From Agelaius tricolor (taxonomy: Eukaryota; Chordata; Aves; Passeriformes; Icteridae), in the NCBI GenBank assembly GCA_023055355.1, contig JALJCS010000056.1, positions 310,001 through 374,000 on the forward strand: 64,000 nt of DNA. The letters run 5' to 3'. The stretch's first letter is position 1. Every line of letters starts with the position of its first letter. Below, in pieces: positions 42,918-53,590 of this stretch. The notes beneath the pieces are model-generated. The model was not told the DNA's origin. It worked only from the letters and a program-made list of their open reading frames with translations, and did not search any database. Position numbers and translations under genes: made by a program.

Positions 42918-44167
42918 TCTCCCCCTTCTGTTTGCACCAAGAAGACTTCTTTGGCAACTTGACTCATGACACGTCTCACACACATAAAGATGCATGGGAC
43001 GATAAGCATGAGGACTAAGAGCATTATTAAAATATAAAATCCCATTTTTAAAAACCCTCTCCATAAGGGAGAAAGATCAAAAAATCCCGCCACATCATCA
43101 ATCCATGACCCAGTGATTTCGCCTAATTTCTTTATACTGTCTTTTATATTTTGAATGCTTTCATGAATTGATCTCGAATGATCTGAGAGATTCATGCAGC
43201 ACATTCCCTCAAACTCTTCACATCCATGTCCATGAGCGAGCAATAGATAATCGATTGCTGCTCTATTTTGAAGAGTTGCCTCTCTCACACTGCTTACATC
43301 TTTCAACATGTCACTCAAAGCGAGAGAAACTGATTGAGCATGCTTGCTCAACCAACAACCCATGTGGTCCAGTTGAGTCAAGGCCACCCCCGACGCTGTC
43401 TGAGGTGAGAAAATTGCTGCTGCAATTCTCCTTGCCTTGTCCCAGGTGTATACTTCATCATCACAGTCTGCACTGTAATGTTGCAAGGACCTTTTCTCTT
43501 TGTGTTTTTGCTCTCTCAACACTTTTAAATCTGGTGACAACATTGAAATCCTCCCAATGCTGCATGGACCTCCCTTGGCATTTGCAGGAATGCCGTGCCA
43601 AATTCTGTCCCCACAAATTAAAAACAACCCACGTGGCAATTGCACTGGGACCTGGATTGATCCTTTGGCTGTCGTCACAGTGTGATTACACCAAGCTGAT
43701 GCGTTTCTATAATATTCATGATTTGGTGTGACATCAATGCTATTGTTTGTCCTTGACACATTCAAATTTTCAAATTTCATGCATAACTCCATTGTTGTGG
43801 ACCCAAAAATCTCCAATTCCTGCGGTTCAGTAGAAGCCACAGGTAAAAGATATGTCCAGGCACACCATTCATTCACAGGATCTTTGATGACCTGTGAAAT
43901 CTCCATTGGAGGATGTCCTGGAATTGGCCATTCGCCCACTGGCAACCCAACCATGCATGCCGTGAATGGTTTCCCTGGTTTCGAATGTGTCAGGCAGATA
44001 CTTTCTAAATTTGCTGCCTGGGCTAACGTTTCCCAAACATTTTGTTTTGGCTGACTGACAGGTAAATTTGCTCCATTGCTTAAAGCAACAGATGCAAGCA
44101 TGAGCATTATGAAACTCATGACTTCACCCTTATAAAAAATCATTTTCATGCTCCCACTCAAAGCCAC
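42815..44167 (-). CDS. env: Envelope glycoprotein of the ERVK provirus, open reading frame
   Basis: A continuous 450-codon frame. A signal peptide (SFIMLMLASVALSNG, about residues 18-32) leads into a short surface subunit of roughly 210 residues with several Asn-X-Ser/Thr sites and Cys. The cleavage-like KEKR lies near residue 244. The transmembrane subunit starts with a Cys-bounded region (CDDEVYTWDKARRIA...GC) that fits an internal fusion loop, then LQNRAAIDYLLLAHGHGC and a CX6CC motif (GCEEFEGMCC). A membrane anchor (FYILIMLLVLMLIVPCIF) precedes a tail of which about 34 codons lie in the LTR. The transmembrane part is alpharetrovirus-type. Start codon: the second Met near the signal is also plausible; env would use a spliced message. 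Confidence 0.88.
   Translation of the reverse strand: MALSGSMKMIFYKGEVMSFIMLMLASVALSNGANLPVSQPKQNVWETLAQAANLESICLTHSKPGKPFTACMVGLPVGEWPIPGHPPMEISQVIKDPVNEWCAWTYLLPVASTEPQELEIFGSTTMELCMKFENLNVSRTNNSIDVTPNHEYYRNASAWCNHTVTTAKGSIQVPVQLPRGLFLICGDRIWHGIPANAKGGPCSIGRISMLSPDLKVLREQKHKEKRSLQHYSADCDDEVYTWDKARRIAAAIFSPQTASGVALTQLDHMGCWLSKHAQSVSLALSDMLKDVSSVREATLQNRAAIDYLLLAHGHGCEEFEGMCCMNLSDHSRSIHESIQNIKDSIKKLGEITGSWIDDVAGFFDLSPLWRGFLKMGFYILIMLLVLMLIVPCIFMCVRRVMSQVAKEVFLVQTEGGDVGSQHIVPDVQRCQENPWGVSKTLECCQECLVA
42918..42929 (-). promoter_or_regulatory. Polypurine tract of the ERVK provirus
   Basis: AGAAGGGGGAGA on -, directly before the LTR start TGTGGG, within the env frame. Confidence 0.88.
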
Positions 44168-44197
44168 AAAGGAAAAAAAAAAAAACCCCCAAAGTTT

Positions 44198-45012
44198 TTA
44201 TTCTTTTGGTTCTCCTTCTGAGTTGTTGTTCACAGCTTGAGTTTCTTCCTCCGTCTGTGTACTCGTTTCTCTGCTTCCGGGATCTGCGTTCTCCTGCTCT
44301 CTCGTTCGAAATGGCTTCACGTGCCGCGCTGACACCCACTTCAGCCCTCGCCCTGTGGAAACACAAGCGAAACCCTTGCCCCAAGTGATTAGTTTGAAAG
44401 GACCCTCTATTTGTCCTGTCTCTGGGTTTCTGATCAAAACCAAAGGATTCTCCCTTAGTTTTGCCTGAGAGCTGTTTGAAAAATGCCTCACGATTGGTGG
44501 ATTGGGTTCAGAAGACGAACTGTTAAGAAAATTCAACACATACAATGCTTTGTTTAACTTCATGTGTGGTGTCGCCTCTGGCTCCCCCCTTTTCTGCCTG
44601 TCCAAAAGGGATTTCAGGGTGTGATGTGTTCTTTCAATGATTGCCTGACCTGTGGGTGAATGTGGAATGCCAAATGTGTGTCTGACACCCCATCTTTTCA
44701 GGAATCTGTCAAGCACCCTGCCTGTATATGTTGGACCATTATCAGTTTTTATTTCTTGAGGCACACCTAATGATGCAAACGCTTGTAAGAAATGTCGACA
44801 AGCATGTTCTGCTGTTTCCCCTGCATGTGCTGAAGCAAAGACTGCCCCTGAAAATGTATCTACGGATACATGAACATTTTTGAGTCTCCCAAATGATGGA
44901 TATTTTGTGACATCTGTTTGCCACAGCTGAAGACTTTGCAGTCCTCGTGGATTGACTGCTCCTGTCGAAGCAGGTGGTTGCACGAGCTGACTTCTTTCAA
45001 GAGCGAACCTTC
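44198..45012 (-). pseudogene. pol: Integrase core of the ERVK provirus, lacking its zinc domain
   Basis: Homology starts near 45010 (LVQPPAST) and includes GAVNPRGLQSLQLWQTD with the first catalytic Asp, VSVDTFSGAVFAS, KTDNGPTY (second Asp) and GQAIIERTHHTL (Glu), so the DDE triad is intact. The C-terminal domain reads GPFKLITWGKGFACV and KWVSARHVKPF, then an acidic tail to 44198. It is in a different frame from the RT/RNase H frame (ends 44860), and the HHCC zinc domain expected between them is absent. The frame itself has no stop, so the defect is the upstream deletion. Confidence 0.9.
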
Positions 45013-46641
45013 CAATCGTTTGACCACCCCTGCAACATATGCAGAGTCCGTGACCAAATTGAGCGGTTGTTGGAACAACTGAAATGCTCGGACAACAGCT
45101 GCCAACTCCACAATTTGTGGAGAGCCTTGAACCGTCTTCACGTTTGATTCCCATTCCCCTGTCGTTGAGTTCATCCACGTGATCACTGACTTGTGTGTTT
45201 TTCCTGAGCCATCAGTGAACACTGTGATCCCGTCCAGAGGTTCTTCACTTATTCTTGGCTTTGCTCTGTAGCATATTTGTGACTGCAACATTCTATGTTG
45301 TGGGAAATTGATTGTGCAAGCTCCTGGAAAAGCTAACAATGCAATTAACAAATCTTTTGACTTCTGCATCGCCCAATCAAAATAATCTTTTTTCAAAGGC
45401 AGATATATCTTTGAAAATTCTCGTCCCGCCATTGTCAGCAATCTTGTCCTCCCCTTTATGATGATTTGTGCTGCCATCTCCAAATCTGTCAGAATTGTCT
45501 TTGAAGGCCTGTATGGTAGGAAAATCCACTCTATGATTATTAAAGGATCTCTCTGAGATGCGTCCCATTGAAAGATTAAACCATGGAATTGTGCTTTCTT
45601 TCCCAACACTGCCAACTGGAAAGGCAACGATTCAACGAATCGATGTGCCTGCCTCTTCTGAATGGCATCTGTAACCTTTTCCAACTCATTCTTTGCTTCT
45701 TTTGTGAGCGTCCTGGGAGATCGAATGTCTGCATCTCCTCTCAAGAGATCAAGCAACGCTGGAATGTCACTGTTTGTGATTCCCAAAATCGACCTCATCC
45801 AGTTGATTTCCCCTAGAAGTTGTTGTAAATCATGTAGATTGTTGACTCTTGTGCTGATTTCCATCTTTTGAGGCCTTATTATTCTCTCCGAGATTTTCCA
45901 CCCTAGATATTTCCAAGGTGCGACCTCCTGAATCTTTGAAACACTGATTTCCAGACCTGCCTTTTGCACTTCTGCAATCACACAGTCACGAGCCTTTTGC
46001 AGCTCTTGTTGTGTTGATGCCGCAATGAGCAAATCATCCATATAATGAATGATTCTCACCTTTGGGAATTTCTTCCGTGCTGGTGACAAAGCTCGTGCCA
46101 CGTACCATTGGCAGATTGTCGGCGAGTTTTTCAGGCCCTGAGGAAGAACGACCCAATGGTACCGCTGCAGAGGCGTTTCCTTGTTGATGCTTGGAACTGA
46201 AAAGGCAAGCCTCGGAGCATCATCCGGATGAAGTGGAATGCTGAAGAAACAGTCCTTGAGGTCAATGACCACAAGCGGCCAATCTCTGGGAATCATCGAA
46301 ACAGATGGAAGACCCAGCTGAAGCGGTCCCATGTCTTCGAGGACTTCATTGATCTTCCTAAGATCGTGCAACAACCTCCATTTGCCTGACAGCTTCTTTT
46401 TGATGACGAACACTGGAGAATTCCAAGGGCTGTCTGTTGGCTTGATGTGTCCCTTCTGCAACTGTTCTTGGACCAGGGTTTTCAATGCACTCAACTTTTT
46501 TCGCTCCAGGGGCCACTGATCCACCCAGACTGGATCATCTGTTTTCCAAGTCAGCTTCAATGTGGAGAGTGCCGCAGTGACCCCTACTAAAAATCCACCT
46601 CGATCTTTGTACCCCATTGTGCTAAGAGATCTCGTCCCCAA
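44998..46641 (-). pseudogene. pol: RT and truncated RNase H of the ERVK provirus
   Basis: Frame open from 46641 to 44860, overlapping the end of pro. RT: WPLERKKLSALKTLVQEQL, DSPWNSPVFVIKKK, LHDLRKINEVLEDMG, VVIDLKDCFFSIPL, LPQGLKNSPTICQW and HYMDDLLIAAST near 46035 (YMDD catalytic motif). RNase H: TVFTDGSGKTHKS (Asp), VELAAVVRAFQ (Glu) and LVTDSAYVAGVV (Asp), then breaks off after LEGSLLKEV near 44998; the final part with the fourth catalytic residue is deleted. The remainder of the ORF is integrase DNA read out of frame. Confidence 0.92.
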
Positions 46642-47609
46642 ACTGTAATTGGCTTCTGCACAACGAAAGGACGAATGATCGCCATCTTGTTTCCTGGTCC
46701 CGTGACAACGATGGCATTCTCACTCTGCAGACACAGAGAAACTCCCCCTATGCCTGAGAGAGACCCCAAGGGCGCAATCAAGCTCCAGTTGCGAGGTCAA
46801 AAGATGTAGGAAATTACCGTGACATCTGCCCCTGTGTCGAGCATGCCTCTGACTTCTATTGTTCTGTCTCCACAAGTCAATTGGCATGTGAGCGTGGGTC
46901 GATCTCGACCTATGTGTTTTACCCATGTGGTATGTATCTCGACATGTTCCCTCAAAGGAAGCCCTTCTTCATCGAAGATTGACATGACTTCAATGCCGTG
47001 TGGTGGCAAAGCAAAAGCTCTCGCGATCTGAGTGTTTTCCGCCACGGTCAATGGTGGACGAAGTGCCTTTGCCAGAACTGTCAGTTCCGTATTTTTATCT
47101 GCGGAAACAACTGATGGATAAACAATAAGTCCTAGGATTCTGCTCCTATCCTGTCCTATTATTAAGAAATCTTGTTTTTTGTGTGAGTCTCCGCGGATCC
47201 CTGTTGGAACCTCGGCATGACTTTCATCCAGAAAGCAAATTAATTTGGAAGTTGCCAGTGTGCACTGTGCCCCTGGTGGAAGGAGTTCTGGGTCGCTTGA
47301 GAATCGGCTGAGGAGTTTGCTGAGGGTGTCTGCTTGACGATCCCCGATGATTGTCCTGTTGGTTGTTGTGTCACCGCCATCACTTGTGTCGACGCCCGCT
47401 GACGGTTTGTGGGCGCGCTCCTTCTCCTGTTTCCCGGAAGTGGTAAAGGATTCCCTTCCACGTCTGTCTGGGAAAAACATTCCTTCACAGAGTGTCTTCC
47501 TCTTCCACACCGCGCACAAAGCGGCTTTGCAGGCTTTTGTGTCTGCACTTGTGCGTGTGCATGTGGACAATTCTTTTTCAAGTGTCCAAACGCCCCACAT
47601 TTGTAGCAT
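46587..47609 (-). pseudogene. pro: dUTPase and protease (pro frame) of the ERVK provirus
   Basis: The frame overlaps the 3' end of gag, as in betaretroviruses where pro is reached by -1 frameshifting. A dUTPase-derived region (about 47280-47010) keeps LATSKLICFL, EVPTGIRG, LGLIVYPSVV and ALRPPLTVAENTQIA, but several conserved positions look altered (GAQCT for Gly-Ser-Ala-Gly, SADKNTEL in the third motif), so catalysis is doubtful. Protease begins near 46990 and contains MLDTGADVTVI (active site). A TGA at 46797-46799 interrupts it; the frame then continues, unchanged, through GRDLLAQWGTKIEVDF to 46587. Confidence 0.88.
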
Positions 47610-50589
47610 TGCCCTCCTGATGGATTGCTTTTCTTCTGGATGGTTGCAAGAACTTTATTGATGTTTTCATTCTGTTGTTGGAGCACCTTTTCCAGCATCT
47701 TTTCAACCTTGTCCTGATCTTCTGGCTGCCTCTCCGGGTTTCTTCTTATCTGTTCTCCCCATTCTCCTCTCAGCTCATCCCTCACGATTGACGCGACGTG
47801 CTGAGGTGTTCCCACTCTGCTGCATGCCTCCACCATCTCTGCCAAGGATGGCCGTCCTGGCATTGCGCTGATGACCCGTTGACAATCCGGGTTGGCATTG
47901 CCGAAAGCTAAACTTTCCATGAGAGGTCGCTTCACCTCGTCAATCGTCACCTGTCGATCCACAGCTTGCGAGAGTCGATCTATGAAAGATGAGAATGGTT
48001 CTGTGGGACCTTGCCTGACGCATGAGAATGGGACGTCCGGAACTCCCGCCGGAGCAATCTGCAAGATCGCTTTGCGTGCTGCTTCTTTGATGTCATTCAG
48101 CACCCGTCGTGGAAGCCGTGCTGCTTGCTCCACTGGATTGTCATCTGGAGGGTCTCCTGCTAACTGTGCTTCTGTGAGGTTTGCGTTTGGCCCACCTTGA
48201 TAGCTGGCTCTCAACTCTGCGAGATATCTTCTCCATCTTCTGTCCCAGATAAGACTCTGTGTGTCAGTGAGAATCATTGACACAAGACATCGAATGTCGA
48301 ATGGCGTGAAATCATATGTATTGAATGTCCCCTTCAGGAGCTGTTTGAAGTACTGCGAATTCAGACCATTGTTTTGAATGGCCTTTGATAAGTCCTTGAT
48401 CACTTCGTGACCCAGCCTTTCCCACCTTGGATTTTGGCCTTGTGCATCATATGTCACTGGCATTATTATGTCTCCTGATCCTCTGATCAAACCCTTTTCC
48501 TTTGACAGTTCATTTCTAATTTCCTTCCAATCTATCGGTTCTATTGGTTGTTCTTCTTCATCCTCTTCTGGAGACTCCATTGGCCATTGCCTGCACAATG
48601 GAATCGTGGAGGCTCTTGGTGATCCTTCGCTCCATGTTCTTTGACTTGAGGTCCTCAGTCTTGCTCCTGAATCCGGAAAAGAAACTTGAGGCTCTCTTGA
48701 ACGTGTTCTTTTTGCCGCATCAAAAGAATGCAGAAGATTCTTTGCTGCTTCCGCTGCTGAAAGCATCCATGCTGGAATTCCCTCTCTTGCTGTAATGTGT
48801 ATCATTTCTTCTTCTTGAGGCTGTGCTTCATCTGAACTGTCTTCAACTTCATATGATCCTGAAGTTGACGGAATATTATCCTTTTGTTGCGTTGCTGTTG
48901 TTGTTTTTATCTTCTTTAATGTGGCTTTCTTTTTATAAATTGTTGGAAAAAATTGCTGCATTGTTGCAGTTTGGCCAGCAGGTGATGTGGTGGCGCTGTC
49001 GAGCAGGTCCGACGTGTCCTGCAATGTGGTCGTCCCTCCACGAGGTGGCGCTGTCGCCTGCCTGGACAACCTTGATGACGACACGAACTCCATCGGTCCT
49101 TGCTCAGCAGACTGCAGCGTTCGCAACCTTGTTTGAGACCGAGTTTGCATGGCTGTTAACTGAGCTGGCATTGAGGGCTGAATATTTGAGCGTTTCTTTT
49201 GAGTGGAAGGGGTTTGAACCATAGGGATTGAGGCTAGGATCAGGACCGGAGAGGGGGTGGGGCCACGGGATGCCGAACCCCGAGCGCGGCCCCTCCTTTT
49301 CTCCCCGGACGTCACAGAGGATCGGACCCGCCCCCGACCTCGCTCCGCCGGCACTTCCCGCGCATGCGTGCCTTCGGGGACGCCCTCTGCCTCCCCTGTA
49401 CTGACGTCACTGTCTCCGTCCCGCTCCACCTCCGAAGTCTCCTCCCTATCGTCTGTTCCTGCCCCTCTCTCCTCCTCCTCTGACGCTGTATCCACACCCC
49501 CCGCCGAAGCGCGCAGCCTCCCCCCCCCCCCCCCCCCCCCCCCCCGCGGGTGTCGCCTTTCTCGCAACGATTCGAGCCGATCTCCGGGTCCAGACTTCCG
49601 GGTCTGACGTCACCACCGCGCGTCTCCTGCGTCCCTCCACAGCGGCTCTCCGGAGCTCTGCAGCTGCTCCGCCCTTGCCGCCCGTGTCTGACGCTCCCCG
49701 CGCTGGTTTGAGAGCTCTCCCCGGCTGTCTCCTGAGCCTTGCTCGACCCGCGCGTCTTTGGCACCGCTCCAGAGGCGACTGTCGCTCTCGGCGTTGCGCT
49801 CGCAAGAGCCGTACTGAAACCTGTGTCTCCCATCGCCTCCCCGCCCCCCCCGCTGGCCGCCGCCGCTTCCGCGCCGCCGCGCCTGCCGCGAGAGAGCGCA
49901 TCCCCCCTCCCCGCTTGTTCCCTTTGAACCCCCCTCCCCTACTCCGCCACGTTTTCCACCTCCTCCCCCCCTGATTCCTGCGAATCGGGACAGTACACTC
50001 CGGAAGGGTGGCCTGTCTCCTCGATGTCGCTGGGAGAAAACTTTATTTCATCAGGAAGAGGAATGGTATCATCAGTGTCTGAGTCGGAGTCTGAGGCCCC
50101 TGTACTCTCTGTGGTTTCAGGGTGCTTTAGGGTTCCCTTGGGTTTTCGGGATGGTGGGACTGAGGGCAATGACATTTCCCCTTGTACCCTTTTCTCGGGC
50201 ACCTTTTCCCCCGGGCTAATTGAGATCAGAGCCAATTTCTGCTTGGAACCTTGCTCTGGTCCCTCCGCCCCTTTGGGACCTGCAACAACTTGTTGCCTGG
50301 CCGACCCCCTAAATTGAGTCGAGGTCGCCTCTAACATAATTCTTGCTGAGGACAGCAATTTTAAGGCTGTTTTATCCTCATTGATGGCTAGAAAATATAG
50401 GTGTCTGTTAACTTCTTGCCAAAAGCCTACTTCAAATAACAACCTTGTTTCGGAGTACGGGTAATTACACCGCACCCACAGCAATAATTCTCTAAGCTTT
50501 TTCTTGGGGATCCCCTTAGTGTGTGTGTCTGTCACGCCTTGTAGGTCGGACAGAATTTCTATTTGTTCCTGGGAAAGTGTACCCCCCAT
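47240..50589 (-). pseudogene. gag: Gag of the ERVK provirus
   Basis: Start taken at 50589: MGGTLSQEQIEI, Met-Gly for myristoylation. Matrix and linker are open to a TAG at 49939-49941. The same frame resumes after it until a run of 26 G (on -), and capsid-nucleocapsid follow in another frame, open from 49567 to 47240. Capsid: ITYDAQGQNPRWERLG near 48455 and the major homology region (EPFSSFIDRLSQAVDRQV, near 47990). Nucleocapsid: two zinc knuckles, CYKCGAFGHLKKNC (near 47600) and CARCGRGRHSVKEC (near 47520), followed by a Gln/Ser-rich tail. Confidence 0.88.
49520..49545 (-). repeat. Run of 26 C on + (poly-Gly run in gag)
   Basis: Homopolymer in the matrix-capsid linker of ERVK gag. The frame before the run and the frame after it differ, so the run length decides whether gag is open. 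Long G/C runs are prone to both slippage and sequencing error. Confidence 0.95.
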
Positions 50590-51000
50590 GTTCTTAATTC
50601 TTGACCTTCTCACCGAATTCCTGTCTTCAGAGCAGTCCGGAGGCTCCTGGTCTCTGGCCTGCAGGTCACAGGAGATGGATCCGGAGGCGCCTTTCCGATT
50701 CCGATCCGGGCTGTTCTGCTACGAACTTTCTTCGGCTGAGGTGGAGTGCGATGTCTTCTGCGGCTGCTGCGTTTTCAGAGTCTCCTGGCTGCTTTCTGGC
50801 TGTTTTCCCAAGGAGTTATCAGGCTCTCCTGGGAATGAGTCCAACTCGGGAGCTGCCCACTCGGTGCTTCAAGGCTGCCCCTGTGCAAGAGGTGCACAGC
50901 AGAGCTCACCGTGGCTCAGCGAAGGCTGCTGGATGCTGCTGGATCGCCGGCCGCTGCCGAGCTGCTCCCGGGTCGCCGCCGGGTGCCCACCGGTGCTGGT
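50590..51000 (-). other. 5' leader of the ERVK provirus
   Basis: GC-rich untranslated region between primer-binding site and gag; the open frames on + across it (50504-51241, 50601-51179) run into the LTR and have no retroviral content. Confidence 0.75.
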
Positions 51001-51018
51001 GCCCACCCAGGGACGCCA
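51001..51018 (-). promoter_or_regulatory. Primer-binding site, tRNA-Asn, of the ERVK provirus
   Basis: TGGCGTCCCTGGGTGGGC on -, all 18 bases complementary to the 3' end of vertebrate tRNA-Asn(GUU) as I know it, two bases after the LTR. Confidence 0.9.
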
Positions 51019-51020
51019 AA

Positions 51021-51641
51021 TGTCGGGTCCGGCTGTCTGTCTCTGCCCCGACACGGGTAGAGTGGTTCTTTGGTGGGCGCGATGCAAAGGACGAGTCTGG
51101 ACTCTTCAGTTTTTCGGTCTTCAGGTTGTTTATTATTTCTTATCTACAAAATTTTTCTGTCTGCCCAACAGAGGTCTGATCTGCAAGCAGTCACAGGCAC
51201 TCTCTGACCACCCACGGGGCGGTCATGTCTTTTTATACTAAAACCTACGTATACAATATTTACCTTTATTTCCCAATGCTTTTCGCCCATGTTAGCAAGT
51301 GCACCTTCACCATAAACCAATCTCTAAGTGCCAACATCATCACAGGAGATGGAGGACAAGAAGAAGAAAGAAGAAGGACAAGACACGCCCTGATCCCTCC
51401 ATCTTGTCTCCATAACCCCACTGTACCAAAAACCTTAAAGTCTATATCTCACCCTCTAAATGTGTCTCTTTTACACCTTGTACTCTAAAGTGATTCTCTT
51501 GTCCTCAGACTCTTGTTACTTCTGTGGATGGATCAAAATCAAGCCACCAAACACTCTTGGCAACATTCCAGGGTTTTCGAGACCCCCCAAGGGTTCTCCT
51601 GGCATCTCTGGACATCGGGAACGATGTGCTGAGATCCCACA
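51021..51641 (-). mobile_element. 5' LTR of the ERVK provirus (621 bp)
   Basis: Same length as the 3' LTR and one difference seen. TATAAAAA on - at 51230-51237 and AATAAA at 51128-51133 give the promoter and poly(A) signal. This LTR would drive the provirus leftward. Confidence 0.95.
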
Positions 51642-51647
51642 GCATTG

Positions 51648-53590
51648 GAAATTGGTTTAGCAGAGCAGGATTCCCAGCTCAAGGTGAGGTTCTATCAACT
51701 CACCACCCAGGACGAGGAGAAAATTGACCAAAAGGTTTGGTATGTCCAAGGGGAGGCCGGGAGGTTGGACATAGAGCCAATTCACATTGAAATTGAAAGG
51801 CCAGAAGACCCCATTTGGGTCAAACAGTACCCCATCCCCATGGAGGGAAGGAGGAGGTTGAAACCAGTGATTGATGAACTAGTGAAAAAAGGAACATTGA
51901 AGCCATGCATGTCCTGGCACAACACCCGAATTTTGGCAGTGCAGAAAACGGATGGTAGCTACAGGCTAGTGCAAGATTTAAGAGCTGTGAAACAGAGGAC
52001 TAAGACACTGTTCTCCGTGGTCTTGAATCCTTACACTCTGCTGAATAACATCTCTCCCGAGGACACGTGTTACAGTGTGATTGACTTGAAAGATGCTTTC
52101 TGGACTTGTCCTTTAGAGAAGGACAGCAGAGATTACTTTGCATTTCAATGGGAAGACCCAGAAATGAACAGAAAGCAACAACTCAGATGGGCATCTTTGC
52201 CTCAGGGCTTCGTAGATTGCCCAAATCTGTTTGGGCAAGCACTCAAACAAGTGCTGAGTCAATTTGTACCAGCGGAAGGAACGAAATTGCTACAGTATGT
52301 AGACGATTTGTTGATTGCAGGTCCGAGAGAGAAGGATGTAAGGACGAGTACCATTTAGCTTTTTAACTTTCTTGGGGAAAAAGGATTGAAGGTGTCTAAG
52401 TCAAAGCTGCAGTTCACAGACCCCGAGGTCAGATATTTGGGACATTGGTTAACCAAAGGGAAAAAGAAGTTAGATCCTGAAAGGGTGGCAGGGATTATTG
52501 CCCAATTGCTGGGGTTGTTGGGATATTGCCGGCAGTGGATTGAGGGATACAGGGAGAACGTGAAGTTTTTGTACGAAAAACTCACCACGGACCAAATCAA
52601 AAGGACAGAAAAGGACCAGGATGAATTCAGGGGAGACAAAGAAGCGCTCACAGCAGCACCAGTGCTGAGCGTCCCTGATGTGAGATGGCCATTACAGTTG
52701 TTCGTGGATGTGAGCGGTCACACAGCCCACGGTGTGCTAACACAGGACTGGGCAGGAGTCAGGAAACCCATGGGTTACTTGCTAGGCTTTTGGACCCTGT
52801 TAGCAGGGTCTGGCCCACGTGCTTGCAAGCAATTGTAGCGGTAGCATTGTTGGCAGAGGAAGCCAAGAAAGTAACTTTCGGAGCACCTTTGGTAGTATTT
52901 GCACCGCACAATGTGCGGTGTATACTACAACAGAAGGCAGATAAATGGCTCACGGATGCTAGATTGCTGAAGTATGAAGCCATTTTGATTCACTCGCAGG
53001 ATTTGGAATTGCGGACAACAGCTGCGCAAAACCCAGCTCAGTTCTTGTTTGGGGAAGATTCGGAAGAAGTCGTCCACGATTGTGTGGAAGCGGTCAAATT
53101 GCAGACAAAGATAAGAGAGAATTTGGAAGAAGAAGAATTAGATGAAGGGGGAAAATGGTTTGTAGATGGCTCAAGCAGAGTGATCGAAGGGAAAAGGAAA
53201 TCAGGATATGCAGTCGTGGACGGGGGAACAGGGAAAGTGATTGAAGCAGGCCCCCTTAATGCGGGTTGGTCAGCACAGGCTTGAGAACTGTATGCAGTTC
53301 TGAGAGACTTGAAAGGACTGAAGGGAAAGAAGGGAACAATTTTTTCAGACTCTAGGTATGCCTTTGGGGTGGTTCACACCTTTGGGAAAATTTGGGAAGA
53401 AAGGGGCTTGATCAACACACGGGGATGGGGACTGATGCACGGGGAATTGATCCGGCAAATTCTGGAAGCAATAAGGGAGCGGGAAGAAATTTCGATTGTC
53501 CATGTCAAGGGACATCAGGCAGGGATGCAGTTCCGGACCCAGGGAAACAACTTGGCAGACCAAGAGGCCCTCCTCAGCCCTCCCCAAAGG
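51648..53590 (+). pseudogene. pol: RT and RNase H of provirus D2
   Basis: Resumes pol after the ERVK. Rest of protease (EIGLAEQDSQLKV), then RT: MSWHNTRILAVQK, VQDLRAVKQRT, VIDLKDAFWTCP, LPQGFVDCPNLF and LLQYVDDLLIAG near 52294-52325. TAG at 52356-52358 ends this frame and the thumb continues at 52386 (MKVSKSKLQF). Connection follows, then RNase H with WFVDGSSR near 53155, a TGA at 53282-53284 just before ELYAVLRDL and IFSDSRYAFGVV near 53339. The stops match those in D1. Confidence 0.88.

Larger units (their letters stand above)
42297..51641 (-). mobile_element. Young class II (ERVK, alpha/beta-type) provirus
   Basis: On -: 5' LTR 51021-51641, tRNA-Asn primer-binding site, gag, pro with dUTPase, pol, env, polypurine tract, 3' LTR 42297-42917. 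Flanked by GCATTG (42291-42296, 51642-51647), the 6-bp duplication of class II integrases. Comparing the two 621-bp LTRs by eye I see one difference (ACATAT versus ACGTAT, near 42525/51249), so the insertion is recent. Defects: frame breaks in gag, a stop in protease and a deletion removing the RNase H end and integrase zinc domain. Env is open. Confidence 0.95.

Noticed and set aside
49257..49974. Open frames on + over the ERVK gag linker
   Set aside because: They mirror gag on the opposite strand and owe their openness to GC content and the C run.
50504..51241. 245-codon frame on + across the ERVK leader and 5' LTR
   Set aside because: It is antisense to the provirus, spans leader and LTR and repeats in the other LTR; no domain.
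42297..51641. Replication-competent endogenous virus
   Set aside because: Gag frames are broken, protease has a TGA and pol lacks the RNase H end and integrase zinc domain.
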